Under the pieces are notes generated by a model. It ran no database searches. It was given only the letters and a program-made list of their open reading frames with translations, and was not told the origin of the DNA. The position numbers were made by a program, and so were the translations under genes. 64,000 nucleotides of DNA from contig CALGAD010000139.1 of the NCBI GenBank assembly GCA_937951955.1, positions 1 through 64,000 of the forward strand, in the 5' to 3' direction. The first letter of the stretch is position 1. Every line of letters starts with the position of its first letter. This stretch comes from an uncultured Bacillaceae bacterium. Its GTDB lineage: Bacteria; Bacillota; Bacilli; Bacillales; Caldibacillaceae. This document shows, piece after piece, positions 35,340-43,912 of this stretch.

Positions 35340-36464
35340 ATGATTAAATTCGAAAATATCGTAAAGAAATACGGTGACACAACTGTCATCGATGGATTTA
35401 ATCTCGAAATCCAACCTGGTGAACTCGTTGTGTTCATTGGCCCGAGTGGCTGTGGAAAAACAACTCTATTAAAAATGGTGAACCGGCTCATTGAACCGAC
35501 GAGCGGGAAAATATACGTAAACGGAAAAGACATTACGAAAGAAGATCCGATCGAGCTCAGAAGAAATATCGGCTATGTTATTCAAAATGTCGGTCTTTTC
35601 CCGCATATGTCCATTAAAGAAAATCTGGAAATTATCCCGAAAGTAAAGGGAGAAGATCCAGAGGCCATTGAAGAAAAAACGATCCGCTTACTAAATCTAG
35701 TCGGTCTAGACCCGGAACAATATATGTACCGTTTTCCAAGCGAGCTAAGTGGAGGACAACAACAAAGGGTTGGAGTTGCCCGTGCCTTTTCAACTGATTC
35801 GGACATTATTTTAATGGACGAACCCTTCAGCGCATTAGATCCCATTACAAGAAATTCCCTCCAAGAAGAACTATTCAATATGCAGCAAGAACTGCGTAAA
35901 ACAATCATCTTTGTCACCCACGATATGGACGAAGCATACAAAATTGCTGATAAAATTTGCATCATGAATAAAGGGAAAATTATTCAATACGATACACCGG
36001 AAAACATCTTGAAAAATCCGGCTTCCGAATTCGTGGCGAACTTCATCGGAAAACGTCGCGTCTGGAACAATCCGGAAGTATTGAAAGCAGAAGATATTAT
36101 GATTCAAAATCCGGTGAAAGTATCACCAAAACGAAATGTCTTGCAAGCTATTGAAATTATGTCAGAACAAAAAGTGGATAGCTTGCTCGTGACGAATAAA
36201 GAAGATGAATTAATCGGTCTTATTACTCTTAAACAAATCCAATTAGCCGATCGGAAAACATTAATTGAAGAATTAATGCAACGGGATGTCTTGACGGTGC
36301 AAGAAGATGACAGTCTCGTGAAAGTTTTAGGAATCATGAACCGGAATAAAATTGGCTATATGCCTGTAGTTGACACCTCCGGGAAGCTGGCGGGCTTGAT
36401 TACACGCAGCAGCATTCTCGCAGCTTTGAGCAATCAACTCATTGATATGGAGGTGGAATTTTAA
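35340..36464 (+). CDS. opuFA: Osmolyte (glycine betaine/choline-type) ABC transporter ATPase with CBS domains
   Basis: ATPase of 374 aa of the OpuAA/OpuCA/ProV group. Walker A GPSGCGKTT, Q-loop GYVIQNVGLFPHMS, signature [15 protein letters not shown], Walker B IILMDEPFSALD and H-loop FVTHDMDEA. Two CBS motifs follow (residues about 255-310 and 315-370), often ionic-strength or nucleotide sensors in this family. A strong AGAAAGGGGGAAG site precedes ATG 35340. The stop shares a base with the next ATG. The OpuF name is used because the partner is a fused permease; BusAA would be an equivalent name. Confidence 0.9.
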   Translation: MIKFENIVKKYGDTTVIDGFNLEIQPGELVVFIGPSGCGKTTLLKMVNRLIEPTSGKIYVNGKDITKEDPIELRRNIGYVIQNVGLFPHMSIKENLEIIPKVKGEDPEAIEEKTIRLLNLVGLDPEQYMYRFPSELSGGQQQRVGVARAFSTDSDIILMDEPFSALDPITRNSLQEELFNMQQELRKTIIFVTHDMDEAYKIADKICIMNKGKIIQYDTPENILKNPASEFVANFIGKRRVWNNPEVLKAEDIMIQNPVKVSPKRNVLQAIEIMSEQKVDSLLVTNKEDELIGLITLKQIQLADRKTLIEELMQRDVLTVQEDDSLVKVLGIMNRNKIGYMPVVDTSGKLAGLITRSSILAALSNQLIDMEVEF

Positions 36465-38041
36465 TGGTTGATTTTATGAATTATCTTGCAGCGAACACCG
36501 ACCGTATTCTTTCTTTACTCTGGCAGCATATTTACTTGACGGTATTTGCTGTCTTTATTGCCGCGGTAATCGGAGTTCCGCTTGGTATCTTAATTTCTCG
36601 AACGAAGCAACTTGCAAAACCGATCATCGGCTTTGCTAACGTTGTCCAGGCGATACCGAGTTTAGCGATGCTCGGTTTCTTAATTCCTTTACTTGGTATA
36701 GGTAGTAAACCGGCAATTGTGATGGTCGTACTTTATTCCTTATTGCCGATTGTTAAAAATACGTTTACGGGCTTGACAAATATTGATCGCGATATTATGG
36801 AAGCTGCCCGGGGAATCGGTTTGACGAATGGTCAAATCATGAGAAAAATTCAATTACCTCTGGCGATGCCGGTCATCATGGCAGGTATTCGGATCGCGGC
36901 CGTTACCGCTGTCGGTCTCATGACGATTGCCGCCTTTATCGGTGCTGGCGGTCTCGGTTTCCTTGTTTATTCCGGTGTGGCAACCGTTGATAACCATATG
37001 ATTTTAGCCGGAGCGATTCCCGCATGTATTCTCGCCCTTTTAATTGATTATTTAGTTGGAATCATAGAGAAAAAAATCTCGTATACGAATAAGAAAAAAC
37101 TCGATATGAGTGCTGCTGGCGTGATGCGCCGGAATAAGAGAAGAAAAGTATGGTTATCCGTTGCTGCTTTATTTGTAGTTGTTCTCATCGGTTACGGAAT
37201 CTTTGCCTCTCTTGGTGAGAAAGAAGAAACGATTTCCGTAGGTTCGAAAAACTTTACGGAGCAATTGATTATCGGTAATATGGTGGCCGAATTGATCGAG
37301 GCCAATACGGACTTGCAAGTTAAACGGGATTTGAACCTCGGTGGAACGCAAGTTGCTTTCGAAGCATTAAAAGCCGGGGAAATTGACATGTACGTTGACT
37401 ATACCGGTACATTATTAATCGACGTCCTGGATCAAGACGTGATGAATGATCCGGAGGAAGTTTATGAAGTGGTACATGATCAATTGCTTGAAAAATTCAA
37501 CATTAAAACGCTGGCGAACTTAGGATTTAATAATACGTACACATTAGCGGTAAGACCGGATACGGCTGAAAAATACGGTTTAAAAACATTCTCTGATTTA
37601 GCAGAAGTCAGTGATGAATTAAGCATTGGTGCGACGATTGAATTTATGAACCGTGAGGACGGTCTCAAAGGATTAATGCGGACATATAACATGGAATTTG
37701 CCGGATCCGAAGCGGTCGATGGTGGTTTGCGCTATACCGCCCTGGAAAATGATGAAGTTCAAGTCATCAATGCTTTTGCAACGGATGGTTTACTGGAAGA
37801 ATTTAATTTAATCGTATTAGAAGACGATCAATATTTCTTCCCGCCGTATCATGCCGTGCCGATTATCCGTGGCGAAATTGTTGAGAAGTATCCGCAAATT
37901 GCGGAGCTTATGGATCAGCTCGCCGCTGAATTGAGTGATGAAGTGATGCGTGAACTGAATTTCAAGGCGGATAGTTTGAATATCGCTCCGGAAAAAGTTG
38001 CTCGTGATTTCTTGTTAGAAGTAGGCTTAATCGAACAATAA
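36464..38041 (+). CDS. opuFB: Osmolyte ABC transporter permease fused to its substrate-binding domain
   Basis: A 525-aa fusion. Residues 1-215 are an OpuCB-type permease with five or six helices and the EAA loop (EAARGIGLTNGQIMRKIQLPLAMP). A linker helix (VWLSVAALFVVVLIGYGIFA) is followed by an OpuCC/OpuBC-type binding domain from about residue 235 (ISVGSKNFTEQLIIGNM, LNLGGTQVAFEALKAGEIDMYVDYTGT). This matches OpuF of Bacillus and the BusAB/OpuABC layout, giving a two-gene importer with the receptor tethered to the pore. Likely solutes: glycine betaine, carnitine, choline or similar. Confidence 0.9.
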   Translation: MVDFMNYLAANTDRILSLLWQHIYLTVFAVFIAAVIGVPLGILISRTKQLAKPIIGFANVVQAIPSLAMLGFLIPLLGIGSKPAIVMVVLYSLLPIVKNTFTGLTNIDRDIMEAARGIGLTNGQIMRKIQLPLAMPVIMAGIRIAAVTAVGLMTIAAFIGAGGLGFLVYSGVATVDNHMILAGAIPACILALLIDYLVGIIEKKISYTNKKKLDMSAAGVMRRNKRRKVWLSVAALFVVVLIGYGIFASLGEKEETISVGSKNFTEQLIIGNMVAELIEANTDLQVKRDLNLGGTQVAFEALKAGEIDMYVDYTGTLLIDVLDQDVMNDPEEVYEVVHDQLLEKFNIKTLANLGFNNTYTLAVRPDTAEKYGLKTFSDLAEVSDELSIGATIEFMNREDGLKGLMRTYNMEFAGSEAVDGGLRYTALENDEVQVINAFATDGLLEEFNLIVLEDDQYFFPPYHAVPIIRGEIVEKYPQIAELMDQLAAELSDEVMRELNFKADSLNIAPEKVARDFLLEVGLIEQ

Positions 38042-38049
38042 TGACGTAT

Positions 38050-38089
38050 TGAAAGACGGTCTCTGCATTGGCAAAGACCGTCTTTTTCA
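38050..38089 (+). terminator. Terminator of the osmolyte importer operon
   Basis: GAAAGACGGTCT / AGACCGTCTTTTTC stem, 12-base loop. Close to the stop of the convergent GyrI-like gene, so it may act both ways. Confidence 0.82.
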
Positions 38090-38117
38090 ATTGCTCTCGA
38101 TTGAATATGTCTAGTAG

Positions 38118-38747
38118 TCAATCATTGATCTTTTCAACTTTAAAACGGAGAACGGTTTTTAACTTTTCCGGGCTAACACGCCGGGGATCGGATATGTATA
38201 TTTCCCGATGTCGTTTATCAATTCTGCGCAGTCCTTGTTCTTCGCAAAATTTTTCCATGAGTGCGAAGGATGCTGGTTCATCGTCGTAGCTACCAATATG
38301 CATCATCTGCACCGTGAGTCCGTCGGCGAGACGTTCTAATTTAGCTTTTTCAATCTCGAGATCTTTCTTTTTTTCTTTCGTTATTTCAACTGCTTTTTGA
38401 AAGACTTCTTCCGTAACAAAATCCGGCTGGCGGATCATGATTTTATAAACGAGATGGTCTTTATCGAGATAATCGAGTTTTCTCCCTTCTTCATCTAAAT
38501 CCCAAATTCCTTCCAGAGGGAAGACGGTGTATTCATAGTATCCTTCTGGAGTAATGCCCTTTTTTGGCATCATGCGTATAGCATAGGAAAGAGCATAAAG
38601 AATCTGGATATCCCGTTCAAAACCTGGCTTGTTTGGATTTCCTTTTCCTTCAACGGTTATGTATAGTTTTTCCTTATCTTCAAAAATTGTTGGTTTGGTT
38701 TTCGGCAGGTAAATCTCTTTATCCATTTTTCTCCATTCGTATTTCAT
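38118..38747 (-). CDS. GyrI-like small-molecule-binding domain protein
   Basis: Stand-alone SBM/GyrI-like domain of 209 aa (COG4832 type). Recognisable parts: LYITVEGKGNPNKPGFERDIQILYALSYAIR named here only by GKGNPN and ALSYAIR, then VYKIMIRQPDFVTEEV, MHIGSYDDEPASFALMEKF, and REIYISDPRRVSPEKLKTVLR. Related proteins bind drug-like ligands or hydrolyse cyclic imines. An AAGGAGTG site lies before ATG 38747. It neighbours a MerR/TipAS drug-responsive regulator gene, and the two may belong to one response. Confidence 0.85.
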   Translation of the reverse strand: MKYEWRKMDKEIYLPKTKPTIFEDKEKLYITVEGKGNPNKPGFERDIQILYALSYAIRMMPKKGITPEGYYEYTVFPLEGIWDLDEEGRKLDYLDKDHLVYKIMIRQPDFVTEEVFQKAVEITKEKKKDLEIEKAKLERLADGLTVQMMHIGSYDDEPASFALMEKFCEEQGLRRIDKRHREIYISDPRRVSPEKLKTVLRFKVEKIND

Positions 38748-38875
38748 CGCTTTATTACACTCCTTTATCTGGAAATTCGCATGCGCACATTTGCTTTATG
38801 GTTGTGATTGGCAGGATCGCCTCCCCGCTATTCTTATCATATCCTATTTATCTTCGTGCAGAGTTGATTTTTTGT

Positions 38876-38904
38876 AAAAAAAACGGACAGGAATCTGTCC
38901 GTTG
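38876..38904 (-). terminator. Terminator of the MerR/TipAS gene
   Basis: On the minus strand ACGGACAG / CTGTCCGT with an ATTC loop and at least eight T following. Lies just past the stop. Confidence 0.82.
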
Positions 38905-38917
38905 CTCATGCGAAAAA

Positions 38918-39682
38918 TTAATTCTTTACTCCGGTATAAATGTGAATGGCGTCCCGTAAAAATTCAGCAGCTCCTGGTTGAATATTATCGTAATAGGCTT
39001 TAAATCGTTCGTCTTCCACATACATCGTTGCCAAACCGGCATGTGCTTCTTTACTGTATTCGGTCCAGAAGAACAGAAGCCATTCTTTGTGTAAAGCAGC
39101 GGCTTTTTGGGCAACTTCACTGGCCGGGTCACCTGTTTCCATCGCTTTCTTCAATGTTTCATTTAACTTTTCAGTAAGTTGCGTATGCTCTTCATATTGT
39201 TCCCGGGTCATGTTCATGAATTTTGCATTGGATGCATCGACTGTTTCATCACCCCATCTTTCCCGGGCCTCTTTACCGTATTTTTCTTCGTTTTCTTCAA
39301 TTAATTTCTTTTTAAAACCTGTAAATTTTTCTTGATCTGACATTTCTTTTCCTCCTTTTATGTGAGCCAATGTTTTCTCCACATTGGCAATTAATGTATC
39401 GATTTGTTTTCGCCGGGCAAGCAATTTTTCCCGGTGGCTCTTTAAAGCTTGTTCAGGGTCAAAATGGGGATTTGTGATGATTTCTTTAATTTCTGCCAAC
39501 CCCACTCCTAATTCACGATAAAACATGATCTGCTGCAAAGTATTGACTTCCTTTTGTCCGTATATGCGGTATCCGGATGAATTAATTCTTGCTGGTTTGA
39601 GAAGACCAATTTCGCCATAATATCGGAGGGTTCTTGTACTTACTCCGGCTAATTTCGCGAGTTTTTGAATCGTATATTCCAT
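38918..39682 (-). CDS. MerR family regulator with TipAS ligand-binding domain
   Basis: Activator of 254 aa, TipAL/Mta/SkgA type. N-terminal MerR domain (IQKLAKLAGVSTRTLRYYGEIGLL, then NSSGYRIYG), a coiled coil (ALKSHREKLLARRKQIDTLI) and a C-terminal TipAS domain (RWGDETVDASNAKFM, EEHTQLTEKL, GLATMYVEDERFKAYYD). TipAS domains bind thiopeptide and other large hydrophobic antibiotics. Mta-like members switch on efflux genes and themselves. ATG 39682 has TAAGGAGGTGCCGCT upstream. Its own promoter bears a MerR operator, indicating autoactivation. Confidence 0.92.
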   Translation of the reverse strand: MEYTIQKLAKLAGVSTRTLRYYGEIGLLKPARINSSGYRIYGQKEVNTLQQIMFYRELGVGLAEIKEIITNPHFDPEQALKSHREKLLARRKQIDTLIANVEKTLAHIKGGKEMSDQEKFTGFKKKLIEENEEKYGKEARERWGDETVDASNAKFMNMTREQYEEHTQLTEKLNETLKKAMETGDPASEVAQKAAALHKEWLLFFWTEYSKEAHAGLATMYVEDERFKAYYDNIQPGAAEFLRDAIHIYTGVKN

Positions 39683-39705
39683 AGCGGCACCTCCTTACGC
39701 TTTTA

Positions 39706-39736
39706 ACGATACACCTTTACGTTACGTCAAGGTCAA
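39706..39736 (-). promoter_or_regulatory. MerR-type promoter and operator of the TipAS regulator gene
   Basis: On the minus strand TTGACC (-35, 39731-39736) and TATCGT (-10, 39706-39711) are 19 bases apart, the overlong spacing that MerR activators correct by twisting DNA. A near-perfect 21-bp inverted repeat at 39713-39733 (ACCTTGACGT and ACGTAAAGGT arms) fills the spacer. Confidence 0.85.
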
Positions 39737-39939
39737 GGGATTTTATAAAATTTTTTTGCATTTGGATGAATGAGGGGATTTTATACAATTTGGCATTTAC
39801 TTTCGACGTTTATACATAGGTCAGGAAGGATGATCCAGTTGTCAGGCGAGACAAGGAAAGTATGTATAGGCTAAAAAATAGACTGGAAACTTGTTGCTAT
39901 TTTCATATAAAAATAAATAGATGCCAAAACCGGTATCTT

Positions 39940-40487
39940 TTATAAGTTATATAATTCTTTAATGAGCCAGTCAGCACCGGTTTTCTGGAAAATCAGGACT
40001 AAATAACGGTCTTCTTGACCTGGCTTGTTATTTTCATCGAAATAGTTTAACCGGATCGTAATTTTCGCCACATCACCATTTTCATGTCATTCAATAGGGG
40101 GATATAAATAGGAATAAACGTCTCGTGTTTCCGTATTAATAGTTAATTTTATTTTTTCATGGGGTATCACAGCAAAAATTTCATTGTCCATCTTTTCAAA
40201 CATAATTTCTAAAGTGGCAAGTTCATTCAGTTTCTCCATGTTCCCTTCTTTTAATCATCGAAAAAAACATTTTCATTAAGGAAAATCCAAGCTAATACCT
40301 CTTCTTTTAATTCGTAATGTTCAATTTGCTGGATTAATCCGGAAATCCCTTCTAGATATTCTGCCACTTCCTGTTCGAGACGGGTAACTTCTTTTTCTAA
40401 TTTTTCCGTATTCGACGATTCCGCAGTATTACATCCTGTAAACGAAACGATCCTAATAAAGGAGAATAAAAATATGAGAAGTTTCAT
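39940..40487 (-). pseudogene. Broken lipoprotein gene (frameshift plus internal stop)
   Basis: The 5' part (40487-40251) encodes a lipoprotein with lipobox SFTGC, a coiled coil (NTEKLEKEVTRLEQEVAEYL) and ends EVLAWIFLNENVFFDD. One missing T there would join it in frame to LKEGNMEKLNELATLEIM. That second part runs to 39940, ends FQKTGADWLIKELYNL, and is interrupted by TGA at 40087-40089 (between YPPIE and HENGDV). So one ancestral gene of about 182 codons carries two lesions. Its tail resembles an NTF2-like extracytoplasmic domain. Sequencing error could explain one lesion, less easily both. AAAGGAAAG precedes ATG 40487. Family not identified. Confidence 0.75.
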
Positions 40488-40610
40488 TGAACTTTCCTTT
40501 TATGAACTTGGAATTATTTAAAGATTATTATATACATCGTTCGATTTCAGAAAGTTGTATGGCCTAATTGTGAAAGTTGTAAGAGACGATTTACTTTTTT
40601 GGCGGAAAGT

Positions 40611-40644
40611 AAAAAAACGCCTGAATCAGCCGATTCAGGCGTTC
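40611..40644 (-). terminator. Terminator of the aldo/keto reductase gene
   Basis: AACGCCTGAATC / GATTCAGGCGTT, perfect 12-bp stem with a four-base loop; seven T follow on the minus strand. Confidence 0.88.
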
Positions 40645-40649
40645 GCACT

Positions 40650-41588
40650 TTATTCAACAGGAAAAATTTCATCAATCAGCCGGATTTCTTCGTCGCTTAA
40701 ACGAACATCTAATGCTTGAATATTCGTGAGAACTTGTTCCGGTCGCTTAGCCCCCGGGATTATGGCAGTAATGTCGTCTCTTGTTAAATACCAGGCTAAC
40801 ACGACCTGGGCAACTTCTACATTTTTATCCGCGGCTATTTCTTTGATTTTCTCAACTTTTTCCAGGTTCTTCACATAATTCTCACCCTGGAAATAGGGAA
40901 GACGGGCGCGTAAATCATCAAAGGTCATATCCTTCGTATATTTACCGGCTAATATTCCTGATGCGAGTGGATAATAGGAGACAAAGGCGATGCCCTGCTC
41001 TTGTAAATACGGTAAAAACTCATTCTCTGCGCTCCGGTTTAGCAAATTGTATTCATCCTGAACAACATCGACGTAGCCGTCCTGATTCGCTTCTTTTATC
41101 TGATCCAAACTAAAATTGGAAAGGCCGATCGCGCGAATTTTTCCTTCATCTTTTAGTTCTTTTAAGACACCCACGGCCTCATATTTCGGTGTTGCTTCAT
41201 CTGGATAGTGAATATAATACAAATCGATGTAGTCTGTTTTTAAGCGACGTAAACTATTTTCGACCTGTTCTCTTAAAAAGTCGGGTGAATTGTCAATGAT
41301 TCTTTGTTCACCTACATAGCGGTGCGCTCCTTTTGTCGCGAGAACAATATCGTGCCGGACCCCCAACTCTGCAATAACTTCACCGATCAATTCTTCTGAA
41401 CGGCCTTTCCCGTAGCTAAAGGCGGTGTCGATAAAATTCACTCCATGTTCAATGGCGGTGCGCACGACACTTTTTCCCATTTCTTCACTTAAATTGTGGA
41501 ACAAATTGTGACCGCCGACTGAATTGGCCCCATACCCGACTGGATTCACATATAAGTCGGTTTTCCCGAGTGCTCTTTTTTCGCTCAA
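40650..41588 (-). CDS. Aldo/keto reductase
   Basis: NADPH-dependent (beta/alpha)8 reductase of 312 aa. The AKR tetrad is visible: Asp and Tyr in NFIDTAFSYGKG, Lys in LATKG and His in YYIHYPD. NADP-binding elements near the end are PGAKRPEQVLTN. It resembles the IolS/YhdN group that reduces small aldehydes. Start is TTG 41588, 8 bases after GGGAGGGG on the minus strand; a nearby ATG is out of frame. The physiological substrate is unknown. Confidence 0.9.
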   Translation of the reverse strand: MSEKRALGKTDLYVNPVGYGANSVGGHNLFHNLSEEMGKSVVRTAIEHGVNFIDTAFSYGKGRSEELIGEVIAELGVRHDIVLATKGAHRYVGEQRIIDNSPDFLREQVENSLRRLKTDYIDLYYIHYPDEATPKYEAVGVLKELKDEGKIRAIGLSNFSLDQIKEANQDGYVDVVQDEYNLLNRSAENEFLPYLQEQGIAFVSYYPLASGILAGKYTKDMTFDDLRARLPYFQGENYVKNLEKVEKIKEIAADKNVEVAQVVLAWYLTRDDITAIIPGAKRPEQVLTNIQALDVRLSDEEIRLIDEIFPVE

Positions 41589-41905
41589 TCATTATTCCCC
41601 TCCCATTTTTAAGCATATTGGTAACTCTATAATAGGATGTTTTGCCATTCGCTTCCAGTCCCTGTATGCTGATCAATTGTTTTAGAATGACCACTTTTAA
41701 TAAATTCCCCTTGCGTTCGCTGAAACCGAGGGCAGAAAAGGACAGTTGCTTATCACAAATCATGACTGGATCAAAATGTTAAGTAAAAGGGAAAAAACTC
41801 ATGAGAAATTTGCGGAGTTTTTCTTAGCAAAAACATGAATGATAATAGGAAGGTTATTGTTTAAATGCTATGATATCGATAAGAAGAAATTTTCGGGGGA
41901 TTCTG
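41589..41905. other. Intergenic region between divergent genes
   Basis: About 315 bases. A minus-strand frame runs from 41763 into the reductase gene but lacks a ribosome site and overlaps a real gene out of frame, so I do not call it. Nothing else is seen. Confidence 0.5.
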
Positions 41906-42511
41906 ATGGATGATAAATATATGGATGCTTTATTAAATATTAAAACGGGTGGGTTTAGTGAGTTTGCCCCAACCTTTCATTACTTTCGTTATGAAGCGAC
42001 ATCTTATCAAGTATTAAATGAGTTGTTGGAGCACTTTCCGTTTACGAAGAATGATCGCTTTGTCGATTTTGGTTGTGGTAAGGGGCGCACGTTATTTTTT
42101 ATCCACCATTTTTTAAAACTGCCAGCCGTTGGTATTGAGATGGATGCGGTTTTATTCCGTCATCTAGAAGCAAATTATGAAAGCTATTTTCATAAACATA
42201 AAGGGAATCGTGAAGATGTTTCGCTATTTCACGGGTTCGCTGAAGAGTATCCGATTGATCGCCGGGAGACGATTTTTTATTTTTTTAATCCATTTTCAGT
42301 ACAAATTTTTATTCAGGTTGTCCACAATATTTTAGATTCCTATTTAGAAAATAAACGGGATATTCATCTCATATTGTACTATCCTTCGCGGGATTATATT
42401 TACTTTTTAGAACGACAAACGCCTTTTCGCCTGGTGAAGGAAATTCCCGTCACTTCCCTGTATGAACAGAATGATAACGAACGATTATTAATATATCGTT
42501 TACAAAAATAA
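41906..42511 (+). CDS. SAM-dependent methyltransferase-like protein
   Basis: Protein of 201 aa with a class I methyltransferase core: motif I FVDFGCGKGRTLFFI, followed by VGIEMDAVLFRHLEANY (acidic end of strand 2) and FYFFNPFSVQIF near motif IV. The NPF in the last suggests an N- or O-methyltransferase, but the substrate is not evident. I start at ATG 41906 behind CGGGGGATTCTG; an in-frame ATG at 41870 lacks a site. Stands alone with its own terminator. Confidence 0.8.
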   Translation: MDDKYMDALLNIKTGGFSEFAPTFHYFRYEATSYQVLNELLEHFPFTKNDRFVDFGCGKGRTLFFIHHFLKLPAVGIEMDAVLFRHLEANYESYFHKHKGNREDVSLFHGFAEEYPIDRRETIFYFFNPFSVQIFIQVVHNILDSYLENKRDIHLILYYPSRDYIYFLERQTPFRLVKEIPVTSLYEQNDNERLLIYRLQK

Positions 42512-42555
42512 AACAGGGAATTTTCTAACAAGTTGGTGTATGAATGTTATTTGGT

Positions 42556-42595
42556 TAGCTTCCTTTTAAAGCATGCGATACGGAAGCTTTTTTTA
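42556..42595 (+). terminator. Terminator after the methyltransferase gene
   Basis: AGCTTCC / GGAAGCT stem with an 18-base loop and seven T. Confidence 0.75.
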
Positions 42596-42696
42596 TTGTT
42601 CTGTAAGCTATCCAAAAGAGCGAATTGATTTCTTCTACTATCCAATTTGACTATACTATAGTATTGGGAATTAAAGATGAGATAGAGGGTTAGAAA

Positions 42697-43659
42697 ATGT
42701 TAAGGAAAATAACTGAGCAAATTTGGAATTTACAAGTAGAAATTTTCAACGGTCGAGCAAATGTGAACTGTTATTTGTTACAGGGCGAAAAAGGATATAC
42801 AGTCCTCGACACTGGTTTACCGACAGAAAGTATGAAACAAGCATGGCTTGAGGTCATCGAAAAGGGATTTTCTATTGAAAAAGTAGTGATCACCCACGTG
42901 CATCAAGATCATGTTGGTCTTGCGCGTTGGTTTCAAGAAAAACACGGTGTGCCTGTTTATGTGTCGAGAGAGAGTCTTGCGGAAATTGAAGAGTATGCGC
43001 GACCTGATTTTCCAGAGCGGTTTTTCCAACTGTTAAGGAAGTATGGAGCGGTACGAATTCCATCGCGCCTGGAATATCAGAATATATACGATTTTACACC
43101 TGATGGGGTATTCGATGAAGGTGATTTTATCCGGTTAGGAAATGAAGAGTATCAGGCCATTTGGACTCCAGGACATGCCCATGACCAGTACTGTTTCTAT
43201 CAACCAGAAAGGAAAATCATGTTTACGGGCGATCATATTTTACAACATATCTCCCCGGTCATCGGGTTATGGTCAGCCTATGAGGTGGATGCTCTTTCTT
43301 TATATTTGCGTTCACTGGATAAGATCGAGAAATATGAAGTAGATCGGGCTTTCAGCGGGCACGGTGATGAAATTAAACATTTCCAGGGACGTATCAAGGA
43401 TATCCGCTCCCGGCATCAACATCGCTTACAACAAGTTCTCACATCCATTGAGGGGACAGCGAAGTCTGCCCATGAAGTATGTGTGGAAATATACGGGAAG
43501 GAATACAATATCAGCCAATTTATGGCCATATTGACAAGATGTATTTATTTAGAAACGATAGGTAAGGTGGAGCGGATAGAACGGGAGGAACAAGTCGTTT
43601 TCAAAGTTACTAAAGATCAAAGTTTATCTCCCGGGAAAATTGTTACGGAAGAATATTAG
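42697..43659 (+). CDS. Metallo-beta-lactamase fold hydrolase
   Basis: Hydrolase of 320 aa. Metal ligands are clear: THVHQDHVGLARW (HxHxDH), GHAHDQYCFY, FTGDHILQ and SGHGDEI. A C-terminal winged-helix-like extension (SRHQHRLQQVLTSIEGTAKSAHEV, then GKVERIEREEQVVFKV) matches the glyoxalase-II-like group with a BLACT domain (YqjP type). It likely hydrolyses a thioester or similar. GATAGAGGGTTAG precedes ATG 42697. Monocistronic. Confidence 0.88.
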   Translation: MLRKITEQIWNLQVEIFNGRANVNCYLLQGEKGYTVLDTGLPTESMKQAWLEVIEKGFSIEKVVITHVHQDHVGLARWFQEKHGVPVYVSRESLAEIEEYARPDFPERFFQLLRKYGAVRIPSRLEYQNIYDFTPDGVFDEGDFIRLGNEEYQAIWTPGHAHDQYCFYQPERKIMFTGDHILQHISPVIGLWSAYEVDALSLYLRSLDKIEKYEVDRAFSGHGDEIKHFQGRIKDIRSRHQHRLQQVLTSIEGTAKSAHEVCVEIYGKEYNISQFMAILTRCIYLETIGKVERIEREEQVVFKVTKDQSLSPGKIVTEEY

Positions 43660-43805
43660 TAAATCTTTTGTGTGAACAAATAACTAGCATGATACCGGAT
43701 CCGCCGGGAATAGATTGTCTGTTCAAGGGAAAATTAAACGTATCAATCCTGTAAAAAAGCAGGAAATGGAAGAATTTTCAATCTTTTAAAATAGGTTTAA
43801 TAAAA

Positions 43806-43860
43806 TTTACAAAAACTTTACATTATATATTTACCATTAACAAACATTTCAATATATAAT
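43806..43860 (+). promoter_or_regulatory. PhoP-box-like promoter of the first pst operon
   Basis: Repeats TTTACA (43806), TTTACA (43817), TTTACC (43830) and TTAACA (43837) precede TATAAT at 43855-43860. The first two are exactly 11 bases apart, as in Bacillus PhoP sites (TT(A/C/T)ACA repeats). The position ahead of pstS agrees with phosphate-starvation induction. Confidence 0.75.
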
Positions 43861-43912
43861 TTATCATGGTGCGCTATTCTCATTTTATAGTTTCAAAATA
43901 GGAGGAAATTGA

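Noticed and set aside
36464..38041. Frameshift fusion of two importer genes
   Set aside because: The permease-receptor fusion is a known OpuF/BusAB layout and reads continuously with a proper linker helix.
41485..41763. 92-codon minus-strand frame overlapping the aldo/keto reductase start
   Set aside because: No ribosome site and about 100 bases overlap a real gene in another frame.
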